Shown: in pieces, positions 17,721 to 26,735 of the stretch
How positions within the stretch are numbered: position 1 is the first letter of the stretch
Layout of the letters: every line of letters begins with the position of its first letter
Assembly (NCBI RefSeq): GCF_003702045.1
Contig: NZ_RBTP01000076.1
Span: forward strand, 56,256 to 120,255
Source of the DNA: Pseudomonas viridiflava
GTDB taxonomy: Bacteria; Pseudomonadota; Gammaproteobacteria; Pseudomonadales; Pseudomonadaceae
Length of the DNA: 64,000 bases
Direction: 5' to 3'
Translations under genes and position numbers: made by a program
Notes under the pieces: generated by a model
Told to the model about the DNA's origin: nothing
What the model saw: only the letters and a program-made list of their open reading frames with translations
The model's database searches: none

Positions 17721-18605
17721 ATGGCCATTCTGCTCTGCGCAATGATGCTGCTGGCTGCCGCGCTGCTGGCGATTTCCAACATTGCCCGCCAGCGGCGCAG
17801 CGAACGGCTGGTGGTTCAACGTCTACAGGGCCAGACGGTGCGGGAAAGCCGCATCGGCAGTTGGCTGCGCCTGCTGGGCGACACGCGCCTTGGCCAGCGC
17901 ACCATCAGCCTCGACAGCGAAACCCAACTGCTGCTCAACCGGATCGGCTGGCGGCGGGCCAGCAAGCGCTCGTTGTACGCAGCCTGCCAGATCGGCGTCC
18001 CGTTCGGGCTGGTGACGGTGGTGGTGCTGGCTCAGATGCTGCTGTTCAAAGAGGTTTCGCAACCGCTGGTCGCGCCCATCTTTGCGCTGTGCATCGGTTA
18101 CATACTGCCCAAACGCGTGCTGGCGGCGTATGCCAAAGCCCGCCAAAAACAGGTGGTCGTCGAGATCTCAACGTTCATTCCCTTGCTGCGCATCCTGTTC
18201 GAATCCGGCATGGCCGTGGAGCAGGCGTTGCGGGTGCTCAGCAGCGAAGGCAAGGACCTGTTGCCGGTCCTGTCCGAAGAGATTCGCGTCATCCTGACCC
18301 GCGTCGACTCAGGCCTTGAACTGGGCGAGGAGTTGCGCAAGGCCTCGGTTCTGCTGGCCGTGGATGAGTTCAGCGACACCTGCGTGATCCTCAACCAATT
18401 GATTCACCAGGGCGGCGGCGCGCTGAAATCGCTGCTGACGCTCAAGCAACTGATCGATGATCGACGCCATACACGCTTGCAGGAATACATTTCCAAGCTG
18501 TCGGCGAAGATGTCGGTGGTCATGATGGTGTTTTTGTTTCCGGCCCTGCTGATCGTACTGGCAGGCCCTAGCTTTATCGCGTTGAGTCGCGCGTTGGGCG
18601 GCTGA
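17721..18605 (+). CDS. tadC: Tad inner-membrane platform protein TadC
   Basis: A 294-residue paralogue of TadB with the same GspF fold: N-terminal membrane helix, paired helices near residues 90-130, a cytoplasmic domain (VEISTFIPLLRILFESG) and a C-terminal helix (FLFPALLIVLAG). It completes the TadB/TadC platform. Confidence 0.92.
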   Translation: MAILLCAMMLLAAALLAISNIARQRRSERLVVQRLQGQTVRESRIGSWLRLLGDTRLGQRTISLDSETQLLLNRIGWRRASKRSLYAACQIGVPFGLVTVVVLAQMLLFKEVSQPLVAPIFALCIGYILPKRVLAAYAKARQKQVVVEISTFIPLLRILFESGMAVEQALRVLSSEGKDLLPVLSEEIRVILTRVDSGLELGEELRKASVLLAVDEFSDTCVILNQLIHQGGGALKSLLTLKQLIDDRRHTRLQEYISKLSAKMSVVMMVFLFPALLIVLAGPSFIALSRALGG

Positions 18606-18633
18606 AGCTCACGTTATTCAAGGAAGACACGCC

Positions 18634-19371
18634 ATGAAAACAGTCATTACCCTACTCGGTCTGTTGATGCTCAGCGGTTGCGCAAGTGATGGCAGCATGC
18701 CGTGGACGCAGGGATCGAGCCAGGGTAACAGTTGCCCCAAACTGACCTCGGATCAGGAGTTCGCCTTGAACCTGGCGCAGAACATGGCGGACGAAGGCCG
18801 ACTGCACGCCAGCCTTGCCAACCTGGAAAGCCTGCCGGACAGCCTGGGGGAAGTGCGCCTGCGCAAGGCGCGTGTGTTGCGATTGCTTGGCAGCAACGAA
18901 GCAGAACCTTTGTACCGCAGCCTGCTCGGCACCTGTCGAGCGGCGCAGGGTGAGCACGGGCTGGGCCAGTTGGCTGCCGCACGCGGCGATAACGTCCAGG
19001 CTCAGCAGCATTTGCTGCGGGCCAGCAAACTGGAGCCCACCGACGAAAAGATTCGCAACGACCTGGGCGTGGTCTACCTGAACCAGTTGCAGCTTGAGCA
19101 GGCGCGCTTCCAGTTTCTGACCGCAATGGAACTCAAACAGGCAGACACGCTGGCAGCCGTGAATCTGGTCACCCTGCTGATTTATCAGGACAACTGGAAA
19201 CAGGCCGCCCAACTGGCCTCGCGAGCGGGCCTGACACCTGCGCAGATCACCGACGCGACCGCTCGTGCAGAAAAGCTCAAGGTCGCCGCCACCCGGCCTG
19301 CGGCCTTGAAAACGCAGGCGACAGCGGTGCTCGATCAAGATGGCCGTCAAACACACGGAGTACGACCATGA
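18634..19371 (+). CDS. tadD: Tad lipoprotein TadD with TPR repeats
   Basis: A 245-residue lipoprotein (lipobox LSGC followed by Ala) with several tetratricopeptide-like helical pairs between about residues 40 and 200. TadD-type lipoproteins act as pilotins that help the secretin reach or form in the outer membrane. AAGGAAG lies 8 bp before the ATG. Its stop overlaps the start of the DUF3613 gene (ATGA). Confidence 0.88.
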   Translation: MKTVITLLGLLMLSGCASDGSMPWTQGSSQGNSCPKLTSDQEFALNLAQNMADEGRLHASLANLESLPDSLGEVRLRKARVLRLLGSNEAEPLYRSLLGTCRAAQGEHGLGQLAAARGDNVQAQQHLLRASKLEPTDEKIRNDLGVVYLNQLQLEQARFQFLTAMELKQADTLAAVNLVTLLIYQDNWKQAAQLASRAGLTPAQITDATARAEKLKVAATRPAALKTQATAVLDQDGRQTHGVRP

Positions 19372-19649
19372 ACAAACTGCTTATGTGCGGTGCCGCGCTG
19401 ATTGCACTGTCGTCGAACGCGTTGGCGATAGACGATTCCCCTTCGCCACGCGAACGGCCTCAGCGTCAGAGCCAGACCGAAACCTGGCTGCAACTGCAGG
19501 CCAGCGGCGCGGCAGCGTCAACGATTCGACAAACCAGCACGCCCTCCGAGCGCGACCTGAGCCTGCAGCGCTGGCTGGACACCTACAAACACCCAATACC
19601 GCCCTTCTACGAGCAGGAATCAGGAGGCAGCTTTTCGTCAGACAGGTAA
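19368..19649 (+). CDS. DUF3613 small exported protein, last gene of the tad operon
   Basis: A 93-residue protein with a signal peptide (cut near SNALA) and a mature part ETWLQLQASGAAAS...PSERDLSLQRWL that matches DUF3613, a short family often found at the end of Pseudomonas tad loci. Its function is not known. Translation is coupled to tadD by a 4-bp overlap. Confidence 0.75.
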   Translation: MNKLLMCGAALIALSSNALAIDDSPSPRERPQRQSQTETWLQLQASGAAASTIRQTSTPSERDLSLQRWLDTYKHPIPPFYEQESGGSFSSDR

Positions 19650-19771
19650 TCACTGCGCCAAAAAGCTGTAGGAATCGTCTTGAAATTGGCCCTTACAATC
19701 CTTGCAGCAGCACGCAGCCAAGCACTCCGTTATCATGCGCTGACTTTTGAGCTCAGAGATTCTGGACCGCC

Positions 19772-21556
19772 ATGCGCCGCTTGCTATGCCTGATGCTGTT
19801 GATGCTGACCTTGCCCGCCTTCGGAGCGAGTCTGCTGGAGAGTCGCCCAGCCCCCACCCTGGGCGGCGCTGCGCTTGATAACAGCAAGCAATTTTTGCCC
19901 GTCCGTCAGGCCTTTCAACTGAGCCTGATCGAAACCACACCGCAGTCGATCAAACTGCGCCTCGTCGCCACCGACGGCTATTACCTGTACCGCCATCGCT
20001 TCCAGTTCCGCACCGAACCCGCCGACATCGGCCTGGGCGAGGCACAACTGCCCAAAGGCGAGCAGAAACACGACGAGTACTTCGGTGATGTGGAGGTCTA
20101 TCACGGCATTCTGGACATCGATCTGCCGCGCAAGCCCGGCGAAGAGCGCCCCTTCACCCTGGCGGTGACGTATCAGGGCTGTGCCGACAAAGGCCTGTGC
20201 TACCCGCCTGAAACCGAGCGCATCGATATCGGTGATGTGGCGGCTAATCCGCCCGCGTCAGCATCAGCGTCCGTCCCCAAGACCGAGTGGAGCTGGAAAG
20301 AGCTGGCGCTGTTCTTTCTTGCAGGCGTTGGCCTGACTTTCACCCCTTGCGTCCTGCCGATGCTGCCCATTCTGTCCGGTGTGGTGCTGCGCGGTCAGGT
20401 AGGCGGGCTGCGCGGCTTGAGCCTGTCACTGGCGTACGTGCTGCCGATGGCCGTCTGCTTCGCCTTGCTCGGCGCGCTGATGGGCATGTTTGGCGCGGGT
20501 CTCAACCTGCAGGCACGTCTGCAATCGGCCTGGGTGCTGGTGCCGTTCTCGGCGTTCTTCGTGATCTTCGCCATTGCCATGTTCGGCCTGTTCGAACTGC
20601 GACTGCCGCAAGGCCTGAGCAACCGGCTCGATCGGATTGCGGGCAAGACCGAAGGCGGTTCGCTGTGGGGCGCTGCCGTACTGGGCGTGGTGTCCAGCCT
20701 GTTGGTATCGCCCTGCGTTTCCGCACCTCTGGCGGGCGCCCTGCTTTACATCAGCGCCAGCGGCGACGCCCTGGGCGGCGCCTTGAAACTCTTCGCACTG
20801 GGCCTGGGCATGGGCGCACCGCTGCTGCTGGTGGCCACGGGCGGCGCGGCCTGGCTGCCTAAAAGCGGGCCGTGGCTGGTGACGGTCAAGAACGCCATTG
20901 GCGTGCTCCTGCTGGGGTTGGCCATCGCCCTGCTCAGTCGCGTTCTGCCGGGTCAGATCACTTTGCTGCTGGTCGGCCTGTTGAGCGCGGGCGTCGCGCT
21001 GTTCATGGGCACGCTGGAGTTCACCGAAAAAACGCACCGTCAAAAACTCGCCCAGCTCCTCGGGCTGTTTCTATTGGTCTACGCTCTGGCATGCTGGTAC
21101 GGCGCATTCACTGGCCAGACCGACCCCACACGCCCGCTGGGCCGGGCGCAAGCGACGGCCAGCAGCGGTGCGGTAGCGTTGACCACCAATAGCTGGCAGA
21201 CCATCACCACCTCCGCAGAACTGGACCGCGTGCTCGATGAAGCAAAGCGCGACGGCAAGCCCTTGATGCTGGACTGGTACGCCGACTGGTGCATCAGTTG
21301 CAAGGTCATCGAACATGAAGTGCTGCCAGACCCCGGCGTTGTCGCTCGATTGTCGGGCTACAGACTCATCAAATTCGACATGACTGACAGCACTGCAGAG
21401 CAACGCGCGCTTCTGGATCGCTACAAGCTGTTCGGCCCGCCAGCGCTGCTTTTTTTCAGTAAAAGCGGCGAAGAACTGCAAAACGTTCGGGTCGTCGGGG
21501 AAATCGACGCTGCGGCGCTGATTGAGCGTCTGAATGGAGCAAATGACCAAACCTAG
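19772..21556 (+). CDS. dsbD: thiol:disulfide interchange protein DsbD
   Basis: A 594-residue protein with a signal peptide, an N-terminal periplasmic domain with its redox Cys pair (GCADKGLCYPP), a membrane domain with the two redox cysteines in FTPCVLPMLP and LVSPCVSAP, and a C-terminal thioredoxin-like domain with WCISC (Cys507/Cys510). It passes electrons from cytoplasmic thioredoxin to periplasmic DsbC/DsbG and cytochrome c maturation proteins. The 122-bp gap ahead separates it from the tad operon. First gene of the conserved core block (PA4845 equivalent). Confidence 0.95.
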   Translation: MRRLLCLMLLMLTLPAFGASLLESRPAPTLGGAALDNSKQFLPVRQAFQLSLIETTPQSIKLRLVATDGYYLYRHRFQFRTEPADIGLGEAQLPKGEQKHDEYFGDVEVYHGILDIDLPRKPGEERPFTLAVTYQGCADKGLCYPPETERIDIGDVAANPPASASASVPKTEWSWKELALFFLAGVGLTFTPCVLPMLPILSGVVLRGQVGGLRGLSLSLAYVLPMAVCFALLGALMGMFGAGLNLQARLQSAWVLVPFSAFFVIFAIAMFGLFELRLPQGLSNRLDRIAGKTEGGSLWGAAVLGVVSSLLVSPCVSAPLAGALLYISASGDALGGALKLFALGLGMGAPLLLVATGGAAWLPKSGPWLVTVKNAIGVLLLGLAIALLSRVLPGQITLLLVGLLSAGVALFMGTLEFTEKTHRQKLAQLLGLFLLVYALACWYGAFTGQTDPTRPLGRAQATASSGAVALTTNSWQTITTSAELDRVLDEAKRDGKPLMLDWYADWCISCKVIEHEVLPDPGVVARLSGYRLIKFDMTDSTAEQRALLDRYKLFGPPALLFFSKSGEELQNVRVVGEIDAAALIERLNGANDQT

Positions 21557-21685
21557 CCCTTGAGTCACAAACTTTGCGCGAATATCGCTCATCGTGCTGC
21601 CTATTGTAGTTAACTGGACAGTCCATTGCCCTTCCGGCATAGTCGCCGGGCGTAAACGCTCGCAGACAATAAAAGGACTACACAC

Positions 21686-22138
21686 ATGGCGACCATTCTG
21701 GTTCTTCACGGACCTAACCTGAATCTGCTGGGCACTCGGGAACCGGGGGTCTACGGCACCATCACCCTGCCCCAGATCAATCAGGACCTGGAACAGCGCG
21801 CTCGCGACGCTGGCCACCATCTGATGTACCTGCAAAGCAACGCCGAGTACGAACTGATCGACCGCATTCACGCTGCACGCGATGAAGGCGTGGATTTTAT
21901 TTTGATCAATCCGGCGGCTTTTACGCATACAAGTGTGGCAATACGTGACGCGCTGATGGGAGTGAGCATCCCATTCATCGAAGTGCATTTGTCAAACGTG
22001 CACAAGCGCGAACCTTTCCGCCATCACTCCTACTTTTCAGATGTCGCTGTGGGAGTGATCTGCGGCCTTGGCGCCAGCGGTTACCGACTGGCCCTGGAGG
22101 CCGCCCTGGAACAACTGGCCGTGAGTTCCAGGCCATGA
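21686..22138 (+). CDS. aroQ: type II 3-dehydroquinate dehydratase
   Basis: A 150-residue cytoplasmic enzyme of the shikimate pathway that dehydrates 3-dehydroquinate. It begins HGPNLNLLGTREPGVYG with the catalytic loop Arg and Tyr, and has NPAAFTHTSVAIRDAL and EVHLSNVHKREPFRHHSY. Type II enzymes form dodecamers of about 150 residues, matching this length. AAAAGGA precedes the ATG. Placed ahead of accB as in other Pseudomonas. Confidence 0.96.
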   Translation: MATILVLHGPNLNLLGTREPGVYGTITLPQINQDLEQRARDAGHHLMYLQSNAEYELIDRIHAARDEGVDFILINPAAFTHTSVAIRDALMGVSIPFIEVHLSNVHKREPFRHHSYFSDVAVGVICGLGASGYRLALEAALEQLAVSSRP

Positions 22139-22217
22139 ACGGCGCAGCCAGAAGCTGACCTCATGGCTTGAACCGGCTACCGAACCGACTGACAGACCCC
22201 TTGGGAGTTGATGATTG

Positions 22218-22676
22218 ATGGATATTCGCAAAGTCAAGAAACTGATCGAATTGCTGGAAGAGTCTGGCATCGACGAACTGGAAATTCGTGAAGGCGAAGA
22301 GTCCGTACGAATCAGCCGCCACAGCAAGACGCCTGCGCAGCCGTATTACGCGCCAGCACCGGCTCCGATGGCCGCGCCCGTTGCGCCTGCTCCTGCTGCC
22401 GCACCAGTTGCCGCCGAAGCGCCATCAGCCCCTGCGTTGAACGGCTACGTCGTCAAGTCGCCAATGGTCGGTACGTTCTACCGCACCCCGGCACCGACTT
22501 CGCCTGCATTCGTTGAAGTGGGCAAGACCGTCAAGGTCGGCGATACCATCTGCATCGTCGAAGCAATGAAAATGATGAACCACATCACGGCTGAAAAAGC
22601 CGGTGTGATCGAATCCATCCTGGTAGAAAACGGTCAGCCGGTTGAATTTGACCAGCCGCTGTTCACTATCGTTTGA
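22218..22676 (+). CDS. accB: biotin carboxyl carrier protein of acetyl-CoA carboxylase
   Basis: A 152-residue protein. The N-terminal helical part (MDIRKVKKLIELLEES) is followed by an Ala/Pro-rich flexible linker (about 40-75) and the C-terminal biotinyl domain with EAMKMMN; Lys118 is the biotin site. It carries the carboxyl group from AccC to the carboxyltransferase in fatty-acid synthesis. ATG 22218 is preferred to TTG 22215. The accC start lies 18 bp downstream, so the two are co-transcribed. Confidence 0.96.
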   Translation: MDIRKVKKLIELLEESGIDELEIREGEESVRISRHSKTPAQPYYAPAPAPMAAPVAPAPAAAPVAAEAPSAPALNGYVVKSPMVGTFYRTPAPTSPAFVEVGKTVKVGDTICIVEAMKMMNHITAEKAGVIESILVENGQPVEFDQPLFTIV

Positions 22677-22693
22677 ACCGGGGAGAGCCTGCG

Positions 22694-24037
22694 ATGTTGG
22701 AAAAAGTTCTGATCGCCAACCGCGGCGAAATTGCCTTGCGCATCTTGCGTGCCTGTAAAGAACTGGGCATCAAGACCGTCGCTGTACACTCCACGGCAGA
22801 TCGCGAGTTGATGCACTTGGGCCTGGCGGACGAAACCGTCTGCATCGGTCCTGCGCCAGCCAATCTGTCCTACCTGCACATCCCTGCAATCATCGCGGCC
22901 GCCGAAGTGACTGGCGCCACGGCGATTCACCCAGGCTATGGCTTTCTCGCAGAAAACGCGGACTTTGCCGAGCAGGTCGAGAAATCGGGTTTTGCCTTCA
23001 TCGGCCCGAAAGCCGACACCATCCGCCTGATGGGCGACAAGGTATCGGCCAAGGACGCCATGAAGCGCGCCAACGTGCCCACCGTGCCGGGTTCCGACGG
23101 CCCGTTGCCTGAAGACGAAGCCACCGCACTGCGCATCGGCCGTGAAGTCGGCTACCCGGTGATCATCAAGGCCGCCGGTGGCGGTGGTGGTCGCGGCATG
23201 CGCGTGGTTCACAAGGAAGAAGACCTGATCGAAGCCGCTGCCCAGACCCGCGCCGAAGCGGCCGCCTGGTTCAGCAACCCGATGGTCTATCTGGAGAAAT
23301 ACCTGACCAATCCGCGTCACGTGGAAGTCCAGGTCATTTCCGACGGCCAGGGCAATGCGATTCACCTCGGTGATCGTGACTGCTCGCTGCAACGTCGCCA
23401 CCAAAAGGTACTGGAAGAAGCACCGGCACCGTTCATCGACGAGCAGGCACGCGCAGACGTATTCGCTGCCTGCGTAAAAGCATGCGTCGACATCGGTTAC
23501 CGCGGTGCAGGCACGTTCGAGTTCCTGTACGAGAACGGCCGCTTCTACTTCATCGAAATGAACACCCGCGTTCAGGTGGAGCACCCGGTTTCGGAGATGG
23601 TCACCGGTATCGACATCGTCAAGGAGATGCTCAGCATCGCCGCCGGCAACAAGCTCTCGTTTACCCAGGATGACGTGGTCATCAAGGGCCATTCGCTGGA
23701 GTGCCGGATCAACGCTGAAGACCCGAAAACCTTCATTCCAAGCCCTGGCCTGGTCAAGCACTTCCATGCACCGGGCGGCAACGGCATTCGTGTCGACTCG
23801 CACCTGTACAGCGGTTACAAAGTGCCGTCGAACTACGACTCGCTGATCGGCAAGCTGATCACCTGGGGCGCGACCCGCGAAGAAGCGATGGCTCGCATGC
23901 GCAATGCCCTGGATGAAATCGTGGTTGACGGGATCAAGACCAATATCCCGCTGCACCGTGATCTGACCCGTGATGAAGGCTTCTGCGAAGGCGGCGTCAA
24001 CATCCACTACCTGGAACACAAACTGGCCAATCAATAA
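22694..24037 (+). CDS. accC: biotin carboxylase subunit of acetyl-CoA carboxylase
   Basis: A 447-residue ATP-grasp enzyme that carboxylates biotin on AccB using ATP and bicarbonate. Visible motifs are the N-terminal KVLIANRGEIALRILRA, glycine-rich AAGGGGGRGM, and the EMNTRVQVEHPVSE metal/catalytic segment. The ATG at 22694 follows GGGGAGA; the open frame before it is the accB tail region. A strong terminator follows. Confidence 0.97.
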   Translation: MLEKVLIANRGEIALRILRACKELGIKTVAVHSTADRELMHLGLADETVCIGPAPANLSYLHIPAIIAAAEVTGATAIHPGYGFLAENADFAEQVEKSGFAFIGPKADTIRLMGDKVSAKDAMKRANVPTVPGSDGPLPEDEATALRIGREVGYPVIIKAAGGGGGRGMRVVHKEEDLIEAAAQTRAEAAAWFSNPMVYLEKYLTNPRHVEVQVISDGQGNAIHLGDRDCSLQRRHQKVLEEAPAPFIDEQARADVFAACVKACVDIGYRGAGTFEFLYENGRFYFIEMNTRVQVEHPVSEMVTGIDIVKEMLSIAAGNKLSFTQDDVVIKGHSLECRINAEDPKTFIPSPGLVKHFHAPGGNGIRVDSHLYSGYKVPSNYDSLIGKLITWGATREEAMARMRNALDEIVVDGIKTNIPLHRDLTRDEGFCEGGVNIHYLEHKLANQ

Positions 24038-24059
24038 GCCAGTGTGTTTCAGAACGACG

Positions 24060-24087
24060 AAGCCGCAGTGATGCGGCTTTGTTGTTT
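24060..24087 (+). terminator. rho-independent terminator after accC
   Basis: An 8-bp perfect stem AAGCCGCA/TGCGGCTT (24060-24067 and 24072-24079) with loop GTGA is followed by a T-rich run (tgttgttt). It lies 22 bp after the accC stop. Confidence 0.8.
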
Positions 24088-24162
24088 GCACCGCTTGGAA
24101 GTAAACTTGCCCGCTTCTCGCGGTCAAGCCCGCACTTATTTTTGAATCGAAGGTAATCCGCC

Positions 24163-25041
24163 ATGCCTTGGCTGCAAGTCCGTCTCGCCATCAGCCCAGA
24201 ACAAGCCGAAACCTACGAAGACGCCCTTCTCGAAGTCGGCGCGGTGTCCGTGACCTTCATGGACGCTGAAGACCAGCCGATTTTCGAACCCGAACTCAAT
24301 ACCACGCCACTGTGGGCACACACCCACCTGTTGGCGTTGTTCGAAGCGGACACCGACGCCGATTTGGCGCTGGCGCACCTGCGCCTGCTGACCGACGCCG
24401 AACTGCCTGAACATACTAGCGAAGTCATCGAAGACCAGGACTGGGAACGCAGCTGGATGGACAACTTTCAGCCCATGCGTTTCGGCGAGCGCCTGTGGAT
24501 TGTTCCAAGCTGGCATGCGGCCCCCGAGCCTGACGCCGTAAACCTTCTGCTCGACCCCGGCCTGGCATTCGGCACCGGCACCCATCCGACGACCGCGTTG
24601 TGCCTGGAGTGGCTGGACGGCCAGGACCTCAAGCACTGCAACGTACTGGACTTCGGTTGCGGCTCGGGCATTCTGGCCATCGCCGCACTGTTGCTGGGCG
24701 CCGAGCAGGCCGTCGGTACCGATATCGACGTTCAGGCGCTGGAAGCCTCACGCGACAACGCCGGGCGCAACCACATCGCCGCCGAACGCTTTACGCTTTA
24801 CTTGCCCGAAGACCTGCCCCGCGAACCCGCCGACGTGCTGGTCGCCAATATTCTGGCCGGTCCGCTGGTATCGCTGGCTCCTCAACTGGCAGAACTGGTC
24901 AAGCCGGGCGGGCGTCTTGCGCTGTCCGGTATCCTCGCCGAGCAAGGGGAGGAAGTGGCCGCTGCCTATGCGGCTACATTTGATCTGGACCCAATTGCAA
25001 ACCGTGATGGCTGGGTACGCATCACGGGCCGTCGCCGTTAA
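24163..25041 (+). CDS. prmA: ribosomal protein L11 methyltransferase
   Basis: A 292-residue SAM-dependent methyltransferase that methylates ribosomal protein L11. The N-terminal substrate domain starts MPWLQVRLAISPEQAE; the catalytic domain has the SAM motif VLDFGCGSGILAIAA, the GTGTHPTT segment and the NILAGPL motif in place of NPPY. Length matches the family (about 293). Confidence 0.95.
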   Translation: MPWLQVRLAISPEQAETYEDALLEVGAVSVTFMDAEDQPIFEPELNTTPLWAHTHLLALFEADTDADLALAHLRLLTDAELPEHTSEVIEDQDWERSWMDNFQPMRFGERLWIVPSWHAAPEPDAVNLLLDPGLAFGTGTHPTTALCLEWLDGQDLKHCNVLDFGCGSGILAIAALLLGAEQAVGTDIDVQALEASRDNAGRNHIAAERFTLYLPEDLPREPADVLVANILAGPLVSLAPQLAELVKPGGRLALSGILAEQGEEVAAAYAATFDLDPIANRDGWVRITGRRR

Positions 25042-25065
25042 CCGCTGCTTGAACCGGACCGCCGC

Positions 25066-26418
25066 ATGACCGACAGTTTCGTCACCCAGTGCCCCCACTG
25101 CCAGACCAGTTTCCGAGTCAGCCACGCACAACTGAGCGTGGCACGCGGCGTGGTGCGCTGCGGAGCGTGCCTGCAGGTCTTCAATGCCGCCAGACAACTG
25201 CTTGAGCAGCGAGGCGTTGACGAGCCCGAAAAGCCGGCACAGGCCAGCGAGCCGTTGATCGTCGAGCCTGCCGTACCTGACACACCCGTGCCGGTTGTGC
25301 CCGTCGTGCCGGTAATGCCGGTTGCCGAGCCTGTGCAGCCGCCGCGCCTCGCGCACAGCCAGCCTCAGCAAGACGATGAAGACACTTGGCAGGTCAGCGA
25401 GATGGACCTGGACAACCTGAATCTGGACGAAGAGCTGGCTCGCCTGGAAAAGCGCGATAATCAGCGCTCGGATACGTTTGTACGTAACACGCGTCACGAC
25501 GACAGCATGCTGACAGCCCATCGGGACACCCCACAGACCGACGACGCGGCCTGGGTCGACACGCTGCACAACGATGACGTCAGCCATTTGCCCGAAGTAC
25601 AGGCGCATGTGATCGACGATTCGGAACAGGTGACGTCGCCCGCCCCCCTTCATGACAACGATCGCACCGAGCCCTCGTTTTCGGCTGACAGCCCGCTGGA
25701 CGATGACGAGCCGATGGCGCCGCCTATCAGCCTGCGCAAACAGCCGCAGACAGAGAAGGTCGAGCGCTGGTCGGCGGTCGATGACCACGACATCGACGAA
25801 GATGACGACACGCACGACGAGCCAGAGCCTGACTCGCGCGGCAAACGCGCGCGAAACGAGCCTGCCGTGCGAGACCAGACCCTGCTGGACCTCACCGACG
25901 ATCCGCTGCAACTGGACTGGCAACGACCCAAACCGCGCTGGGGTCGCCGCCTGATGTGGGGCGTACTGATTCTGTTGGCAGTGGCAGGCCTGGCTGCGCA
26001 GTACGTTTGGTACCACTTCGATCAACTGGCGCGACAAGACCAGTATCGGCCTTGGTTTCAGCAGCTCTGCCCGCAGATCGGGTGCAAAGTGCCGTCAAAA
26101 GTCGACATTTCCCAACTCAAGAGCAGCAATCTGGTAGTACGCAGTCACCCCGACTTTCAGGGCGCCCTGATCGTGGACGCGATCATTTACAACCGTGCGC
26201 CTTTTTCTCAGCCCTTTCCCCTGCTGGAGCTGCGATTCGCCGATACCGGTGGTCAGCTCATTGCCAGTCGTCGGTTCAAACCGAGTGAGTACCTGAGCGG
26301 CGAAATGGCGGGCAAGGAAGAAATGCCACCTCAGACACCCATCCATATTGCGCTGGACATCCTCGATCCGGGCGCCAAGGCCGTGAATTACAGCTTGAAC
26401 TTTCGCTCACCCGAATAA
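25066..26418 (+). CDS. DUF3426 zinc-ribbon membrane protein
   Basis: A 450-residue protein. The N-terminal MJ0042-type zinc ribbon has Cys9-x2-Cys12 and Cys32-x2-Cys35. A long acidic, probably disordered stretch with many Asp/Glu/Pro (about 45-290) follows, then one transmembrane helix (LMWGVLILLAVAGLAAQYVW, near residue 305) and a C-terminal DUF3426 beta-domain that would lie outside the cytoplasm. Function unknown. The gene sits between prmA and dusB as in other Pseudomonas. Confidence 0.82.
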   Translation: MTDSFVTQCPHCQTSFRVSHAQLSVARGVVRCGACLQVFNAARQLLEQRGVDEPEKPAQASEPLIVEPAVPDTPVPVVPVVPVMPVAEPVQPPRLAHSQPQQDDEDTWQVSEMDLDNLNLDEELARLEKRDNQRSDTFVRNTRHDDSMLTAHRDTPQTDDAAWVDTLHNDDVSHLPEVQAHVIDDSEQVTSPAPLHDNDRTEPSFSADSPLDDDEPMAPPISLRKQPQTEKVERWSAVDDHDIDEDDDTHDEPEPDSRGKRARNEPAVRDQTLLDLTDDPLQLDWQRPKPRWGRRLMWGVLILLAVAGLAAQYVWYHFDQLARQDQYRPWFQQLCPQIGCKVPSKVDISQLKSSNLVVRSHPDFQGALIVDAIIYNRAPFSQPFPLLELRFADTGGQLIASRRFKPSEYLSGEMAGKEEMPPQTPIHIALDILDPGAKAVNYSLNFRSPE

Positions 26419-26670
26419 GCCTTGTGCCCGACGCGATGACCTTGTGACAGCGAGCCCCTCTTCCGACTTTCGAGGCTAAAGGCCGCAAGATCGACGATTT
26501 TGAAGCGCCAATCGCTTTAGAACAGGGCTGTTGGTGACAAGAACGTAACTGTTCAGATTTTATCCAATTCAGCCTTTATCCAGTCATCGAGAGCGGGTAT
26601 CATGCCAACCCTTTTTCAAACTCTCGGCTCGGTCTGACGGTTGCTCAGGCAACTGGCTGGACGACCCGTT

Positions 26671-26705
26671 GCAGACCGTGTGAAACGGTTTTTTACACGG
26701 CCTGC
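26671..26705 (+). promoter_or_regulatory. hairpin in the dusB-fis leader
   Basis: An 11-bp stem with one mismatch, GCAGaCCGTGT (26671-26681) with ACACGGcCTGC (26695-26705), has a 13-nt loop that ends in a T-run. It lies about 30 bp before the dusB ATG within a 317-bp non-coding leader (26419-26735) that otherwise shows AT-rich promoter-like DNA (around 26555-26610). It could be an attenuator or affect access to the dusB start. Confidence 0.5.
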
Positions 26706-26735
26706 GGATGATTCGGCCCCACTATAGGTAAGGCT

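Noticed and set aside
22634..24127. 497-codon minus-strand frame over accC
   Set aside because: Shadow of accC; low-complexity composition and no family resemblance.
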